A stretch of 64,000 nt of DNA from Frigoriflavimonas asaccharolytica (lineage in GTDB: Bacteria > Bacteroidota > Bacteroidia > Flavobacteriales > Weeksellaceae): the NCBI RefSeq assembly GCF_013294015.1, contig NZ_JABSNO010000007.1:103947-167946 (forward strand), written 5' to 3'. The notes under the pieces are model-generated. The model saw nothing but the letters and a program-made list of their open reading frames with translations, had not been told where the DNA came from and made no database searches. Made by a program: the position numbers and the translations under genes. Below, piece after piece: positions 44,888 to 54,072 of the stretch; the stretch's first letter is position 1, and each line of letters opens with the position of its first letter.

Positions 44888-45427
44888 ATGAAAAATATAA
44901 TCTTTGCACTGTTTGCAGTTTTTTTTATTGCCAATAGTTGCACTTCCCAAACATACATAGAAAATGGTTTGCTAAATAAAATTATAGAGCAAGAAGAATT
45001 CACCTTCATGGCAGAAAAAGCAAATATTGACAATGCTGATGTTTTAAATATTATGAACTCTCTACCAGGTAGCGCTACAAACAGAATACAAAATCTAGAT
45101 TATGGCTCCGGTATCGTATTTCACAATAAAGAAATGAAAGTAAATCTTCCTTTTTTTGGTAGAACCTACAACGCTAGAAACAGAGAAAATGGAGGTTTCG
45201 TATTTACGAGCAAAGAGTATACTATTGAAAAAAAAGCGGGCAAAAAAGGTCAACAAATACTTACCATCTCTCCAAAAGATGCAGAATATGTGAATAAAAT
45301 TTATTTGGAAATTAATACAAATGGGAAAACGTACGTCTCTATCAGCTCAAACGATAGACAGCCAATGTCTTTCATTGGATACATAATGAAAAATGAGGAC
45401 TTAAAAGAAGAAGCAACTTCTAAATAG
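44888..45427 (+). CDS. DUF4251-domain lipoprotein
   Basis: A 179-residue lipoprotein with signal and lipobox (FFIANSC, Cys18). The rest matches my recollection of the Bacteroidota DUF4251 family: FMAEKANIDNADVL, VKVNLPFFGR-type strand with FFGRTYNARNRENGGFVF, and a late SISSNDRQPMSFIGYI strand. Such proteins are small beta-sandwiches of unknown function. Its 3' end overlaps the convergent meaB gene by 8 bases. Confidence 0.8.
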   Translation: MKNIIFALFAVFFIANSCTSQTYIENGLLNKIIEQEEFTFMAEKANIDNADVLNIMNSLPGSATNRIQNLDYGSGIVFHNKEMKVNLPFFGRTYNARNRENGGFVFTSKEYTIEKKAGKKGQQILTISPKDAEYVNKIYLEINTNGKTYVSISSNDRQPMSFIGYIMKNEDLKEEATSK

Positions 45428-46406
45428 TTTTTTTCATTAAATTTTCTACAAAATTCTTTGCTTCAGAACTTGGATTCGCTTTCAATTCTGAAGCATTTTT
45501 TTTGTTTAAATCATACAATTCCTGCATGCTAGAATCCGTTTTAGTTTTTTCTAAAATATATTGCTGCACCCAAAAATCAAATCTTTTTTCTGCCTGATTT
45601 TTTCTTTTTTTATCAAAGGATCCGCTACTTTTTGTAAGGTTGATGTAATTTTCTATTTCTAAATAAACCTCATCCAATCCAACATTATTCAATGCTGAAC
45701 CTAGGGAAATTGGCACTTTCCAACCTATTTCTTTTTCTGGTAAAAAATGCAAAGCTCTTTTCAATTCTACTTTGGTTTGTTTAGCTTTTTGCAAATTGGT
45801 TTCATCTACTTTATTGATGAAAATAAGATCAACCATTTCCATGATGCCACGTTTTATGCCTTGCAATTCATCTCCGCCGCCAATTATTTTTAAAAATAAG
45901 AAAACATCAGAAATATCATGCACCAAGACTTCACTTTGCCCAACTCCTACGGTTTCTATTAAAATTAAATCGTAACCTGCAGCTTCACAAAGCAAAATAG
46001 TTTCAAAAGTAGTATTGGCAATTCCACCTAAAAATCCAGAGGTTGGACTTGGTCGAATAAATGCGTTTTCTTCTCTAGCAAGATCTTCCATCCGGGTTTT
46101 ATCTCCCAAAATGCTGCCTTTATTCAGCGTAGAACTCGGATCTATGGCAAGAACAGCCACTTTTTTACCCAGAGAAATCGCCAACTTTCCGAAGTTTTCT
46201 ATGAAGGTAGATTTCCCCGCACCTGGAACTCCCGTAATTCCAACCCGAATCGAGTTTCCTGTGAAAGGCATGATCTGTTTCAAAACTTCTTCTGCCAAAA
46301 TTCTATGTTCTGCTTTTTTGCTTTCAACCAAAGTAATGGCTTTTGCGAGCAAACGTTTGTCGCTTGCTTTTATGCCGTTTATTAATATTTCTTTAGAAAG
46401 TTTCAT
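45420..46406 (-). CDS. meaB: Methylmalonyl-CoA mutase-associated GTPase MeaB (ArgK-like)
   Basis: MeaB is a G3E GTPase that gates cobalamin loading and protects methylmalonyl-CoA mutase. The 328 residues include the P-loop GVPGAGKST near residue 60, the Asp-rich LAIDPSSTLNKGSILGDKTRM switch region, the LIETVGVGQSE segment and the base-recognition NKVD. It lies downstream of the mutase gene with one unknown gene between, all on the minus strand with short gaps (21 and 4 bases), so the three form one operon. Confidence 0.95.
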   Translation of the reverse strand: MKLSKEILINGIKASDKRLLAKAITLVESKKAEHRILAEEVLKQIMPFTGNSIRVGITGVPGAGKSTFIENFGKLAISLGKKVAVLAIDPSSTLNKGSILGDKTRMEDLAREENAFIRPSPTSGFLGGIANTTFETILLCEAAGYDLILIETVGVGQSEVLVHDISDVFLFLKIIGGGDELQGIKRGIMEMVDLIFINKVDETNLQKAKQTKVELKRALHFLPEKEIGWKVPISLGSALNNVGLDEVYLEIENYINLTKSSGSFDKKRKNQAEKRFDFWVQQYILEKTKTDSSMQELYDLNKKNASELKANPSSEAKNFVENLMKKTI

Positions 46407-46427
46407 TGATCAATTTTACAAAAGAAA

Positions 46428-46949
46428 TTACTCTTCATATTTTCTGTCAAAATTTAACATCCATTTTTTTGCTTCATAAATACAAACTTTATTAAAGTTC
46501 TCAAATGTTACATTATAATTATGGTATGAAGTTCCTAAATCAATCAAATCCTCCCAAGAAAATTTTAGCAAATAAAATGGATATAGGTTATCGTCATAAT
46601 CATTATCTATGCAAATTTTACAAAGATGGTTCAAGTTTGTAATAAGAACTCCTTCATCATTCAAAATTTTTTCTACTTCCGAGTAGGCATTATTTTGTAC
46701 TGCTTCATCCCCATAAAATTCTCTTAAATTAAATTCTTTCAGAATCTCTGTAACGTAGGGATTGATCTCCAAAGAGTTGACAGGTTTATGAAAACCAGCA
46801 ACGATCTGAATATTTTCTGTAACAATATTGTTTACTAATAATTCTATTGCCCAATCTACACAAAAATCATAATTAAATATCTCAATTCCTTTTAGGGATT
46901 GAACGACTTTTGTGCTTTTTGCATCTGTAATTAAAAATTGTTTTATCAT
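46428..46949 (-). CDS. Protein of unknown function inside the mutase operon
   Basis: A 173-residue soluble protein, no signal, mixed acidic/aromatic composition. Segments IQIVAGFHKPVNSLEINPYVTE and NNAYSEVEKILNDEGVL look like an alpha/beta domain; an YYD/DDNLYPFYLLKFSWEDL stretch near residue 125 is rich in aromatics. I recognise no family. It begins 4 bases after the mutase stop and ends 21 bases before meaB, so it is cotranscribed with them. Single-domain proteins of this look are sometimes immunity or accessory factors, but nothing here proves that. Confidence 0.6.
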   Translation of the reverse strand: MIKQFLITDAKSTKVVQSLKGIEIFNYDFCVDWAIELLVNNIVTENIQIVAGFHKPVNSLEINPYVTEILKEFNLREFYGDEAVQNNAYSEVEKILNDEGVLITNLNHLCKICIDNDYDDNLYPFYLLKFSWEDLIDLGTSYHNYNVTFENFNKVCIYEAKKWMLNFDRKYEE

Positions 46950-46953
46950 TTTA

Positions 46954-49071
46954 TCATTTCATCATCCCCTCCAAAATCTCACAAGCAGATTTCGGTAAAT
47001 TCGTTCCTGGTCCGAAAATAAAATTTGCACCATTTTCATAAAGATAATCGTAATCTTGCTGCGGAATTACACCACCCACAACTACCAAAATATCTTCCGC
47101 TCCCAATTTTTGCATTTCTTTTACCACTTTCGGTACCAACGTTTTGTGTCCGGCAGCCAAAGAAGAGATTCCTAAAATATGCACATCGTTTTCTATGGCT
47201 TGCTTTGCAACTTCTTCTGGCGTTTGGAAAAGCGGGGAAACATCTACGTCAAAACCCATGTCTGCGAAGGATGTTGCCACCACTTTTGCACCACGATCAT
47301 GACCATCTTGTCCCATTTTGGCAACCATTATTCTTGGTCTTCTACCTTCTTGATCTTCAAATTTTTGAGAAAGCGCCAAAGCTTTTTCAAAATATTCATT
47401 TTTTCCTGCATTCATAGCATAAACTCCAGATATGGTTTTTATATTGGCTTTGTATCGCCCAAAACTGGTTTCCATTGCATCAGAAATTTCACCAAGTGTG
47501 GCTCTTTTTCTAGCAGCATCTATGGCAAGCGTTAAAAGATTTTGGTCTGAATTTTTTGCTGCATCTCGCATTTTCTGCAAAATTTCTTCAACCTCATCAC
47601 TATTTCTGTTTGCTTTTACAGAAGCTAAACGTTCCAATTGTTTGCGGCGAACTTCGGTATTATCGATATCTAAAATTTCCAAATCCAATTGTTTTTGGGA
47701 AGATTGAAAAGCATTTACACCGATGATTAATTCTTCGCCACTATCAATTTTTGCTTGTTTTTTTGCGGCAGCTTCTTCAATCCTCATTTTCGGAATTCCT
47801 TCTTCTATGGCTTTCGTCATTCCACCTGCTTCCTCAATTTCATTGATGAAAATCATGGCTTCATCGATCATTTTTTGCGTTAATGATTCTACCAAATTAC
47901 TGCCACCGAAAGGATCTACCACTTGGCAAATTCCGCTTTCTTGTTGCAGAATAATCTGGGTATTTCTCGCAATTTTTGCAGAATAATCTGTGGGAAGTGC
48001 GATTGCTTCATCCAGAGCGTTGGTGTGTAAAGATTGTGTGCCACCCAAAACTGCCGAAAGTGCTTCAATGGTAGTTCTGGTTACATTATTAAATGGTTCT
48101 TGTTCGGTTAAACTCCAACCAGACGTTTGACAATGCGTTCTCAAAGCCAAAGATTTCTGATTTTCTGGCTTGAATTTCGAAATTAAATTTGCCCAAATAT
48201 ATCTTGCTGCGCGCAATTTTGCAATTTCCATAAAATGATTCATCCCAATTGCCCAAAAGAAGGACAATCTTGGTGCGAAATCATCAATTTTCAGACCTGC
48301 TTCTATTCCAGTTTTCACATATTCCAAACCATCTGCCAAAGTATAAGCCATTTCTAAAACTGGCGTTGCTCCAGCTTCTTGCATGTGGTAACCCGAGATA
48401 GAAATTGAATTGAATTTCGGAATATTTTGCGAAGTATATTCAAAAATATCTGAAATAATTTTCATAGATGGTTTTGGCGGATAGATGTAGGTATTTCTCA
48501 CCATAAATTCCTTCAAAATATCGTTTTGTATCGTTCCAGAAAGTAGATTTTCCGCAACACCTTGTTCTTCTGCGGCAACAATATAAAAAGCTAAAATGGG
48601 CAAAACTGCACCATTCATCGTCATAGAAACCGAAATTTGATCGAGTGGAATTTGATCAAATAAAATCTTCATATCTTCTACAGAATCTATGGCAACTCCA
48701 GCTTTTCCTACATCTCCTTCTACTCTTGGATGGTCGGAATCGTAACCGCGATGCGTTGCTAGATCAAAAGCTACGGAAAGTCCTTTTTGTCCGGCTGCAA
48801 GATTCCTACGGTAAAAAGCGTTGGATTCTTCGGCAGTGGAAAAACCTGCATATTGTCGGATTGTCCATGGTTTTTTCACGTACATTGTAGAATATGGACC
48901 ACGAAGAAAAGGTGCAATTCCGGCAACTGTTTTGTTTTCTATTAATGGTTTTGCATCAGTTGCAGTATATGCAGATTTCATTTCTAAGCCATCTTTTTCA
49001 AAAAAGTAAGGTAAACTTTCTGGAAAATTAATTTTGAAATCTGGATTTTCGTTCTGGATTTTCGTTCGCAT
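46954..49071 (-). CDS. scpA: Methylmalonyl-CoA mutase, large/catalytic subunit
   Basis: The B12-dependent enzyme that interconverts succinyl-CoA and methylmalonyl-CoA. The 705 residues have the TIM-barrel catalytic domain, including [41 protein letters not shown] and [14 protein letters not shown], and a C-terminal cobalamin domain (about 575-705) with the DxHxxG motif as [11 protein letters not shown] and later SSLAAGHK. This is the alpha-chain architecture. No small subunit gene adjoins it: upstream is a transposase relic, so the enzyme may be a homodimer (as E. coli Sbm) or the partner is elsewhere. Confidence 0.96.
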   Translation of the reverse strand: MRTKIQNENPDFKINFPESLPYFFEKDGLEMKSAYTATDAKPLIENKTVAGIAPFLRGPYSTMYVKKPWTIRQYAGFSTAEESNAFYRRNLAAGQKGLSVAFDLATHRGYDSDHPRVEGDVGKAGVAIDSVEDMKILFDQIPLDQISVSMTMNGAVLPILAFYIVAAEEQGVAENLLSGTIQNDILKEFMVRNTYIYPPKPSMKIISDIFEYTSQNIPKFNSISISGYHMQEAGATPVLEMAYTLADGLEYVKTGIEAGLKIDDFAPRLSFFWAIGMNHFMEIAKLRAARYIWANLISKFKPENQKSLALRTHCQTSGWSLTEQEPFNNVTRTTIEALSAVLGGTQSLHTNALDEAIALPTDYSAKIARNTQIILQQESGICQVVDPFGGSNLVESLTQKMIDEAMIFINEIEEAGGMTKAIEEGIPKMRIEEAAAKKQAKIDSGEELIIGVNAFQSSQKQLDLEILDIDNTEVRRKQLERLASVKANRNSDEVEEILQKMRDAAKNSDQNLLTLAIDAARKRATLGEISDAMETSFGRYKANIKTISGVYAMNAGKNEYFEKALALSQKFEDQEGRRPRIMVAKMGQDGHDRGAKVVATSFADMGFDVDVSPLFQTPEEVAKQAIENDVHILGISSLAAGHKTLVPKVVKEMQKLGAEDILVVVGGVIPQQDYDYLYENGANFIFGPGTNLPKSACEILEGMMK

Positions 49072-49189
49072 TTTTAGAATATTCGGTGGAAGTAAATTTA
49101 CAAATTTTTGGGCAAAGAAAAGAATTCATTTAATACTAAAATTCTAGAGCTTTTTCGGCAATTTTATTTTTTTTAATTTAAGTAGGTAG

Positions 49190-49415
49190 TTAATTGCATA
49201 CTAATTCAGATTGATAGATTTTATCATTTTCAACCATTCTCTTTAATAAGTTGTTGAATATTGTAGATTTACTTTGAGATCGATTAATACGAAAACAAAA
49301 TTCTTTGAGGTACCTTTTCAATTATTGGGACTCATCCAAGAATATGTGGTTCTAATCCATGATTCAAACTGATGAATCATTGTGTGTACGACTTGAAATT
49401 TAATCCTTTATCACT
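49190..49415 (-). mobile_element. Decayed IS1595/ISXO2-like transposase C-terminal relic
   Basis: The minus strand encodes pieces of a transposase C-terminus in shifting frames: SDKGLNFK (to 49415), then after a frame change VVHTMIHQFESWIRTTYSWM (from 49392), then a further shift to YLKEFCFRINRSQSK...TIFNNLLKRM, ending at a stop at 49190-49192. The order (catalytic SD segment, IHQ..SWIRTTYSW, YL.EF.FR.NR) fits DDE transposases of the ISXO2/IS1595 type as I recall them. The 5' part and terminal repeats are not visible. At least two frameshifts make it dead. Confidence 0.65.
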
Positions 49416-49470
49416 CTAAATTTGATCATTCAAAACTAGATTTGGATTAGTTGCTCACTTAATCTAAAGA

Positions 49471-49504
49471 AAACCTCAAAGTTGATTGACTTTGAGGTTT
49501 TTTT
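49471..49504. terminator. Strong hairpin terminator
   Basis: AAACCTCAAAGT, a 6-base loop, ACTTTGAGGTTT then TTTT on the plus strand (seven T in all). On the minus strand a weaker TTTTCTTT follows, so it can also end the 49560-50009 gene. No intact plus-strand gene precedes it. Confidence 0.6.
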
Positions 49505-49559
49505 GTCTAATTAAATTCTGAAAGTTCAGACTTCAAAATTTGAATATAAAATGATTCGT

Positions 49560-50009
49560 TTATTTTTTCTCGTAATAATTTTCAACTAAAATAGACTCTC
49601 CATTTAAAAAACTTTTTTCTGAAATTTTAAATTGTTTGTCGGACAATTTTTGTAGTGTTTCGGATTTACGGATGTCATTTTCTGTATAATTTAAATTGCC
49701 ATTAGTAAAATTAAGTCCACCTGTTTTAATTTCATGTAAAGTGCAGTTTTTACCTGTAGCAAAATGTTTTATTAAATTATGTCTACCATCAGTTTCAGCT
49801 ATTTCCCAATAGGATTTTCCTTGGCATTCCATTTTTAAGTTGGTTTCGGTACCATTTTTTTGCACTTTTAGTAGCGTATTGTACCATTTACCTTTTAATT
49901 TTTCAATATTTTCAAAAGTAGTGCTTTGTTTGAAAGATTTTTTAGTCTTTTGAGAATTGCATTGCATAAATAATAGAAATGCAAAGATGAATAAGAAATT
50001 ACTTTTCAT
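49560..50009 (-). CDS. Small lipoprotein of unknown function
   Basis: A 149-residue protein with signal and lipobox (FAFLLFMQC, Cys near 17). A lipocalin-like hint is given by KLKGKWYNTLLKVQKNG near residue 38 and short alternating strands, as in small ligand-binding lipoproteins, but the match is weak. No partner genes. Confidence 0.6.
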   Translation of the reverse strand: MKSNFLFIFAFLLFMQCNSQKTKKSFKQSTTFENIEKLKGKWYNTLLKVQKNGTETNLKMECQGKSYWEIAETDGRHNLIKHFATGKNCTLHEIKTGGLNFTNGNLNYTENDIRKSETLQKLSDKQFKISEKSFLNGESILVENYYEKK

Positions 50010-50068
50010 TTTTTTTAAATTATTAGATTAGTTGAAATTTGCTGCTGCCATTTTATTTAAAATAAAAT

Positions 50069-50094
50069 GGGTAATCTAAAAAAATAGATTACCC
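50069..50094 (-). terminator. Terminator of the M43 protease gene
   Basis: GGGTAATCTA, a 6-base loop and TAGATTACCC form a perfect 10-bp stem; on the minus strand ATTTTATTTT follows. 29 bases past the stop. Confidence 0.7.
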
Positions 50095-50122
50095 AAATTA
50101 AAGTATAAATTATTAAATGAGC

Positions 50123-51955
50123 CTATTTAACAATTAATTTTTCTGTTGTTTCTGTTTTACCAGAATTAATTTTTACGATATAATTACCTTTAGTTAATTT
50201 AGAATCTACGTTCAAAACGCTATTGTTGGCTGTTCCGGTATTTTGATATACTAATCTTCCGGCCATATCTACTATTGCAACTTGAACATTTTTTATAGAT
50301 GCATCTCCAAATTTGATACTGAAGACACCATCATTTGATGGATTAGGATATAATGAGATGCCATTATTTTTTGTTCCATTATTTTCCACAGCCAATGTTG
50401 CATTGGTAATAGTTACCATATAATCTTCTACTTGACCATAAGCAATATTAGTAGCGCAACTTGCATAACTATCATCTGCACCTACAACTCTCATTCTCAA
50501 CGGAGTGTCTAGAACAACTCCCGTAGAAGGAATTACAAATGTATTGATACTTTGTGTACCAGCTGGAACAGTGAGCGATGAAATTATTTTTTCTGTACTT
50601 TCATTGAAAGCTCCGTCGTTGTTGTAATCTATATAAACATTAAAAACATTGTCATTTGTAGTACAAGATAAGGTGATTGATTGTGGATTTGAATTGGCAG
50701 ATAATGTAGTAGAATATTTTGTATTGCTACAAGTAAGCAAAGAATAATCATAGTACGTTTTGTTGTTATTACTATTATTACTTCCTGTAGTTGCATTATT
50801 AATAGTTCCTAATTTTACTAAAGTAGGGCCAAATTGAAAATTACCAGTATTTGTATTATTTACATTTGGCACACAAGCTGCGGCAACAAGTGTTGGCGAA
50901 CTTGCAGAAGGAGGAGTTCCGCCTAAAGATGTAGTAAGACCGCTTCTATTTGCTAAAAACAATGCCGTTCCTCTATTTTTTTGTCCTTGTGTGAATAATC
51001 TGCTAGAACTTGTGTAGTTCATTACATTAAATTGCACATTATTCCAACCTGCTGCATCACATGGATTTACGGAGCCATTTGCAGGCAAAGGATCTACACC
51101 TAAAAGGCTTTTGGTAGAAGGTGTATCACATACTTTATCGTTATCCGTTGTGCAACCTCCAGATGTAACCGTAGGACAAGCAGTTGTAGTTCCTGTATTA
51201 AATGGATGATCCAAACCTAAAGAATGTCCGAACTCATGTGGCAATGTTGTAGGATCGTTTGCATCTATCACTACATAAGCCTTCATGAAAGTATCAAAAG
51301 ATGCATCTGGATTTGTAGGAAAACTAGCGTAACCTTGCAAACCTCCAGTTTGAGAAACTGGTGTAGAATCAAAAGTATTAACTACATAAATATTGTAATA
51401 AGATTGTGGATCCCATCTGGATAAAGCTCTTGCTTGGTCTGGAGAAACACCATTGGTATTATCACTATTTAATCCTGTAGTTGTATATTGAGGATAAGTA
51501 GCAGTTACATTTATTTGGTTGATACCTGTAGTCGCTCCACAAGTTGGAGATCTTTTTGCCAAAACCAATTTAAATGGAATTACTGTACCACCTTGAGCAA
51601 CAGTAAGCCAGTCTCCTCCAAAAGTAGTATCATAGAATTTATTACAATTGTTGATCCAGGTAATAATTTCTGCATCTGTTCTTAAAGGTGCAGTACCATC
51701 ATTCAGCAAGTGAACTACTACTGGAATTTCATAAACAGTTTCCGCTTTACCTGTTAAAGATCCGTGTCCATTATCTCTCAAGAATTTTTGGATATCCATT
51801 GCCATCAATTTAGCTTCCGCTTCTTCGCGTGCTTGCTTTATTGCTGGATTTGCTTTTTCTAATCTTGCTTGGTTTTGATCAAATGCACAAGGCTCTTGTG
51901 CAGACGCATAAGAAAAAAACAGCGCAGTAAAAATAAGTAGTAAATACTTTTTCAT
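50123..51955 (-). CDS. T9SS-secreted M43 (pappalysin-like) metalloprotease
   Basis: A 610-residue secreted metzincin. Signal peptide ends near SYASAQ (residue 20). The catalytic domain has the extended zinc motif HEFGHSLGLDH (His240-His250) and a Met-turn in NVMNYTSS. A GEVED domain follows (about 420-530, with VYIDYNNDGAFNES and YGQVEDYMVTI), then a type A T9SS sorting domain (about 545-610: ISLYPNPSNDG...GRLVYQ...KLIVK). Expected to be exported by SprA-type T9SS and anchored or released at the surface. It has a full -33/-7 promoter and its own terminator. Confidence 0.93.
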   Translation of the reverse strand: MKKYLLLIFTALFFSYASAQEPCAFDQNQARLEKANPAIKQAREEAEAKLMAMDIQKFLRDNGHGSLTGKAETVYEIPVVVHLLNDGTAPLRTDAEIITWINNCNKFYDTTFGGDWLTVAQGGTVIPFKLVLAKRSPTCGATTGINQINVTATYPQYTTTGLNSDNTNGVSPDQARALSRWDPQSYYNIYVVNTFDSTPVSQTGGLQGYASFPTNPDASFDTFMKAYVVIDANDPTTLPHEFGHSLGLDHPFNTGTTTACPTVTSGGCTTDNDKVCDTPSTKSLLGVDPLPANGSVNPCDAAGWNNVQFNVMNYTSSSRLFTQGQKNRGTALFLANRSGLTTSLGGTPPSASSPTLVAAACVPNVNNTNTGNFQFGPTLVKLGTINNATTGSNNSNNNKTYYDYSLLTCSNTKYSTTLSANSNPQSITLSCTTNDNVFNVYIDYNNDGAFNESTEKIISSLTVPAGTQSINTFVIPSTGVVLDTPLRMRVVGADDSYASCATNIAYGQVEDYMVTITNATLAVENNGTKNNGISLYPNPSNDGVFSIKFGDASIKNVQVAIVDMAGRLVYQNTGTANNSVLNVDSKLTKGNYIVKINSGKTETTEKLIVK

Positions 51956-51978
51956 ATTTTATTTTTTAAAATTGGAAA

Positions 51979-52009
51979 CAAAGATAATATTTATTGGGTA
52001 CACAAACAA
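51979..52009 (-). promoter_or_regulatory. Promoter of the M43 protease gene
   Basis: On the minus strand TTG, 20 bases, then TATCTTTG, ending 23 bases before the ATG at 51955. Both elements and the spacing fit the Bacteroidota consensus. Confidence 0.65.
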
Positions 52010-52081
52010 TAATTTATATTATTTTCATATTAATAAAAATTTAATAATGTTTAAGGGATATTTAATAAATAATCAAAAAAA

Positions 52082-52105
52082 ATCTGCGATTTATTAATCG
52101 CAGAT
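52082..52105 (-). terminator. Terminator of prfA
   Basis: ATCTGCGATT, a 4-base loop, AATCGCAGAT; the minus strand continues with eight T residues. Confidence 0.8.
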
Positions 52106-52133
52106 GTAGAATTTTTTATAGTTTGAAGATAAT

Positions 52134-53219
52134 TTAATAATTTTCTTCCTCCCCTTTCATTTTCTCGGCATTTTCTGCCATGATTACGGCATCTATCATT
52201 TCTTGAATATCGCCATTCATGTATGCATCTAGATTATACAAAGATTTATTTACACGATGGTCTGTAACTCTACCTTGGGAATAGTTGTAAGTTTTTATTT
52301 TTGCAGAACGATCTCCTGTAGAAACCATAGATTTTCTTTGTGCTGCAATATCGCCGACAGATTTTTGAACTTCTATATCGTATAATTTGGTACGAAGCAT
52401 CTCCATTGCTAATTCTCTATTTGCGAGTTGAGAACGAGCTTGTTGACAAACAACTACCATCCCAGAAGGTTTGTGCGTTAGTTGTACTTTAGTTTCTACC
52501 TTATTCACGTTTTGTCCACCTGCACCACCAGAACGGGACGTTTGCATTTCTATATCGGCAGGATTTAATTCGAAATCTATTTCTTCGGCTTCTGGCAAAA
52601 CAGCAATAGTAATTGCAGAAGTATGCACTCTTCCCTGAGATTCTGTTTCCGGAACTCTTTGAACGCGGTGAACACCAGATTCAAATTTCATAATTCCATA
52701 AACTCCTTGTCCTTCTACTTTGATCACCAATTCTTTGTAACCTTTGCTGGCTTCGCTGGAATCTGTGATTTCATGCTTCCAACCTTTCGTTTTGAAATAC
52801 ATGCTGTACATTCTGTAAATATCTTCTACAAAAATGGCTGCTTCATCTCCTCCAGTTCCGGAGCGAAGTTCTACAATTACGTTTTTATCGTCTGTAGGAT
52901 CTTTTGGGATTAGCAGTACTTTCAACTCCTCCTCAAAAACTGGTAATTGATCCATGGCTTCGTATTTTTCTACTTTTGCCATTTCTACAAACTCTTTATC
53001 AGATCCATCTGCGATTATTTCGTCGGATTCCTCAATTGTAGTCAAAGCTTGAGTATACTTATCAAACACGGCAACGATTTTTCCTAAATCGCTGTATTCT
53101 TTGTTTAAGGTTGAATATTTTTTCTGATCAGAAATTATTTCTGGTTGTATGATGAGATCTGCAACTTCATTGTAGCGTTGCTTTATGGCTTGTAATTTTG
53201 GTATAAGAGATTGAGACAT
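52134..53219 (-). CDS. prfA: Peptide chain release factor 1
   Basis: RF1 recognises UAA and UAG and releases finished proteins. The 361 residues contain the catalytic GGQ in [11 protein letters not shown], and the region corresponding to the RF1 tripeptide. The C-terminal [23 protein letters not shown] segment is typical. A -7 box TATCTTTG lies 19 bases before the ATG. A methyltransferase gene prmC is not adjacent. Confidence 0.96.
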   Translation of the reverse strand: MSQSLIPKLQAIKQRYNEVADLIIQPEIISDQKKYSTLNKEYSDLGKIVAVFDKYTQALTTIEESDEIIADGSDKEFVEMAKVEKYEAMDQLPVFEEELKVLLIPKDPTDDKNVIVELRSGTGGDEAAIFVEDIYRMYSMYFKTKGWKHEITDSSEASKGYKELVIKVEGQGVYGIMKFESGVHRVQRVPETESQGRVHTSAITIAVLPEAEEIDFELNPADIEMQTSRSGGAGGQNVNKVETKVQLTHKPSGMVVVCQQARSQLANRELAMEMLRTKLYDIEVQKSVGDIAAQRKSMVSTGDRSAKIKTYNYSQGRVTDHRVNKSLYNLDAYMNGDIQEMIDAVIMAENAEKMKGEEENY

Positions 53220-53238
53220 GCGTGATATTTTGTGAATG

Positions 53239-53246
53239 CAAAGATA
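53239..53246 (-). promoter_or_regulatory. -7 promoter box of prfA
   Basis: TATCTTTG on the minus strand, 19 bases upstream of the ATG; no TTG at -33. Confidence 0.5.
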
Positions 53247-53300
53247 GTGAATGAAAAAAGAAAGTTTTCTATTTTGAATTTTGAAAAATGAAACACTTTA

Positions 53301-53410
53301 TAACCTAACCCTGATAGGAACGGCATCCTGTTTTTGCGAGGTATAAAGCAATCTGATAATGGGATTGCTTCGTACCTCGCAAATACAGATATAGTGGATA
53401 GCAGGCTAAC
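53301..53410. repeat. Composite intergenic repeat with large hairpin
   Basis: The core hairpin has arms TTTGCGAGGTATAAAGCAATC (53333) cut here to its first 20 bases as TTTGCGAGGTATAAAGCAAT, and GATTGCTTCGTACCTCGCAA (from 53363), differing at two positions, with a 9-base loop. It is flanked by CCCTGATAGGAACGGCATCC on the left and GATATAGTGGATAGCAGG on the right, which are partly complementary to each other. The core belongs to the same family as 33273-33332. It lies between prfA and a small membrane gene. Confidence 0.7.
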
Positions 53411-53452
53411 TTTTTAAAAAAAGCGACCCTCTTTCTGTTTCTAAAAAGAAAA

Positions 53453-53480
53453 AAAGATTGCTTTCTAGAAAACAATCTTT
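53453..53480 (-). terminator. Terminator of the 53516-53806 gene
   Basis: AAAGATTG and CAATCTTT enclose TTTCTAGAAA; on the minus strand a TTTTTCTTTTT tract follows. Confidence 0.7.
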
Positions 53481-53515
53481 ATATAATCGCACTTTTTGAA
53501 AAGTGAAAAGTTTAA

Positions 53516-53806
53516 TTAATGATGAGCGTGATCGTCGTGAGCATGCAAAAATGGACCATGCCCTTTTGGTTCGTTAAAAATAACAGTAACTCCTTCTTGC
53601 TCATAGATTTTCTTTCTGCGGATATCTTCTGGATTAAATGGTTTTGTTTTCCCGAAATATTCTCTCAAACCTACCGTTAACCAAATAGGGATTACATAGC
53701 CGAAGAACATAAATATACACCAAAAACCGATAAGGAACATGGTGATGAAAAATACAATCCAAAGGAATTGATAAAAAGGCCAGAAAGAAGATAATATGGT
53801 AATCAT
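53516..53806 (-). CDS. Small membrane protein with a His-rich C-terminus
   Basis: A 96-residue protein with two aromatic-rich membrane segments (about 4-22 and 24-45) and a soluble tail that ends HGPFLHAHDDHAHH: five of the last nine residues are His. Such tails can bind transition metals. The middle segment PFNPEDIRRKKIYEQEGVT is charged. No family is recognised. A -7 box TATTTTTG lies at 53824-53831 on the minus strand. Confidence 0.6.
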   Translation of the reverse strand: MITILSSFWPFYQFLWIVFFITMFLIGFWCIFMFFGYVIPIWLTVGLREYFGKTKPFNPEDIRRKKIYEQEGVTVIFNEPKGHGPFLHAHDDHAHH

Positions 53807-53823
53807 TTTATTATAATTTTTAG

Positions 53824-53831
53824 CAAAAATA
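53824..53831 (-). promoter_or_regulatory. -7 promoter box of the His-tailed membrane gene
   Basis: TATTTTTG on the minus strand, 17 bases before the ATG at 53806. Confidence 0.45.
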
Positions 53832-54072
53832 ATTCTTTTAATCTAAAATAAAAAGTTTTCTAGGGTAATTTTTACCATATTTAATAAAAGTATAAATAAA
53901 AAAGTGCAATGAAGATTTTTAAATTTATAGCAATTAGTACTATTGTTTAAATTGGGATTGAAGTAAAACTATGTTTATTCGAATAACTAATATTATTAAA
54001 TATTTAATAGATAACAAACTTACATATTAATTTATAACTATTTTTACTTTAAAAATATAAATATTTGCAATT

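Larger units (their letters stand above)
49072..49559. other. Gene-free spacer upstream of the mutase operon
   Basis: 488 bases hold a decayed transposase tail (49190-49415), one strong hairpin (49471-49500) and otherwise unremarkable AT-rich sequence. The mutase promoter must be in the right-hand flank of its ATG (49072-49190), but I see no good TAnnTTTG box there. Confidence 0.5.

Noticed and set aside
47025..49009. Several plus-strand open frames opposite the mutase gene
   Set aside because: They are shadows of a well-conserved minus-strand gene, with no family resemblance of their own.
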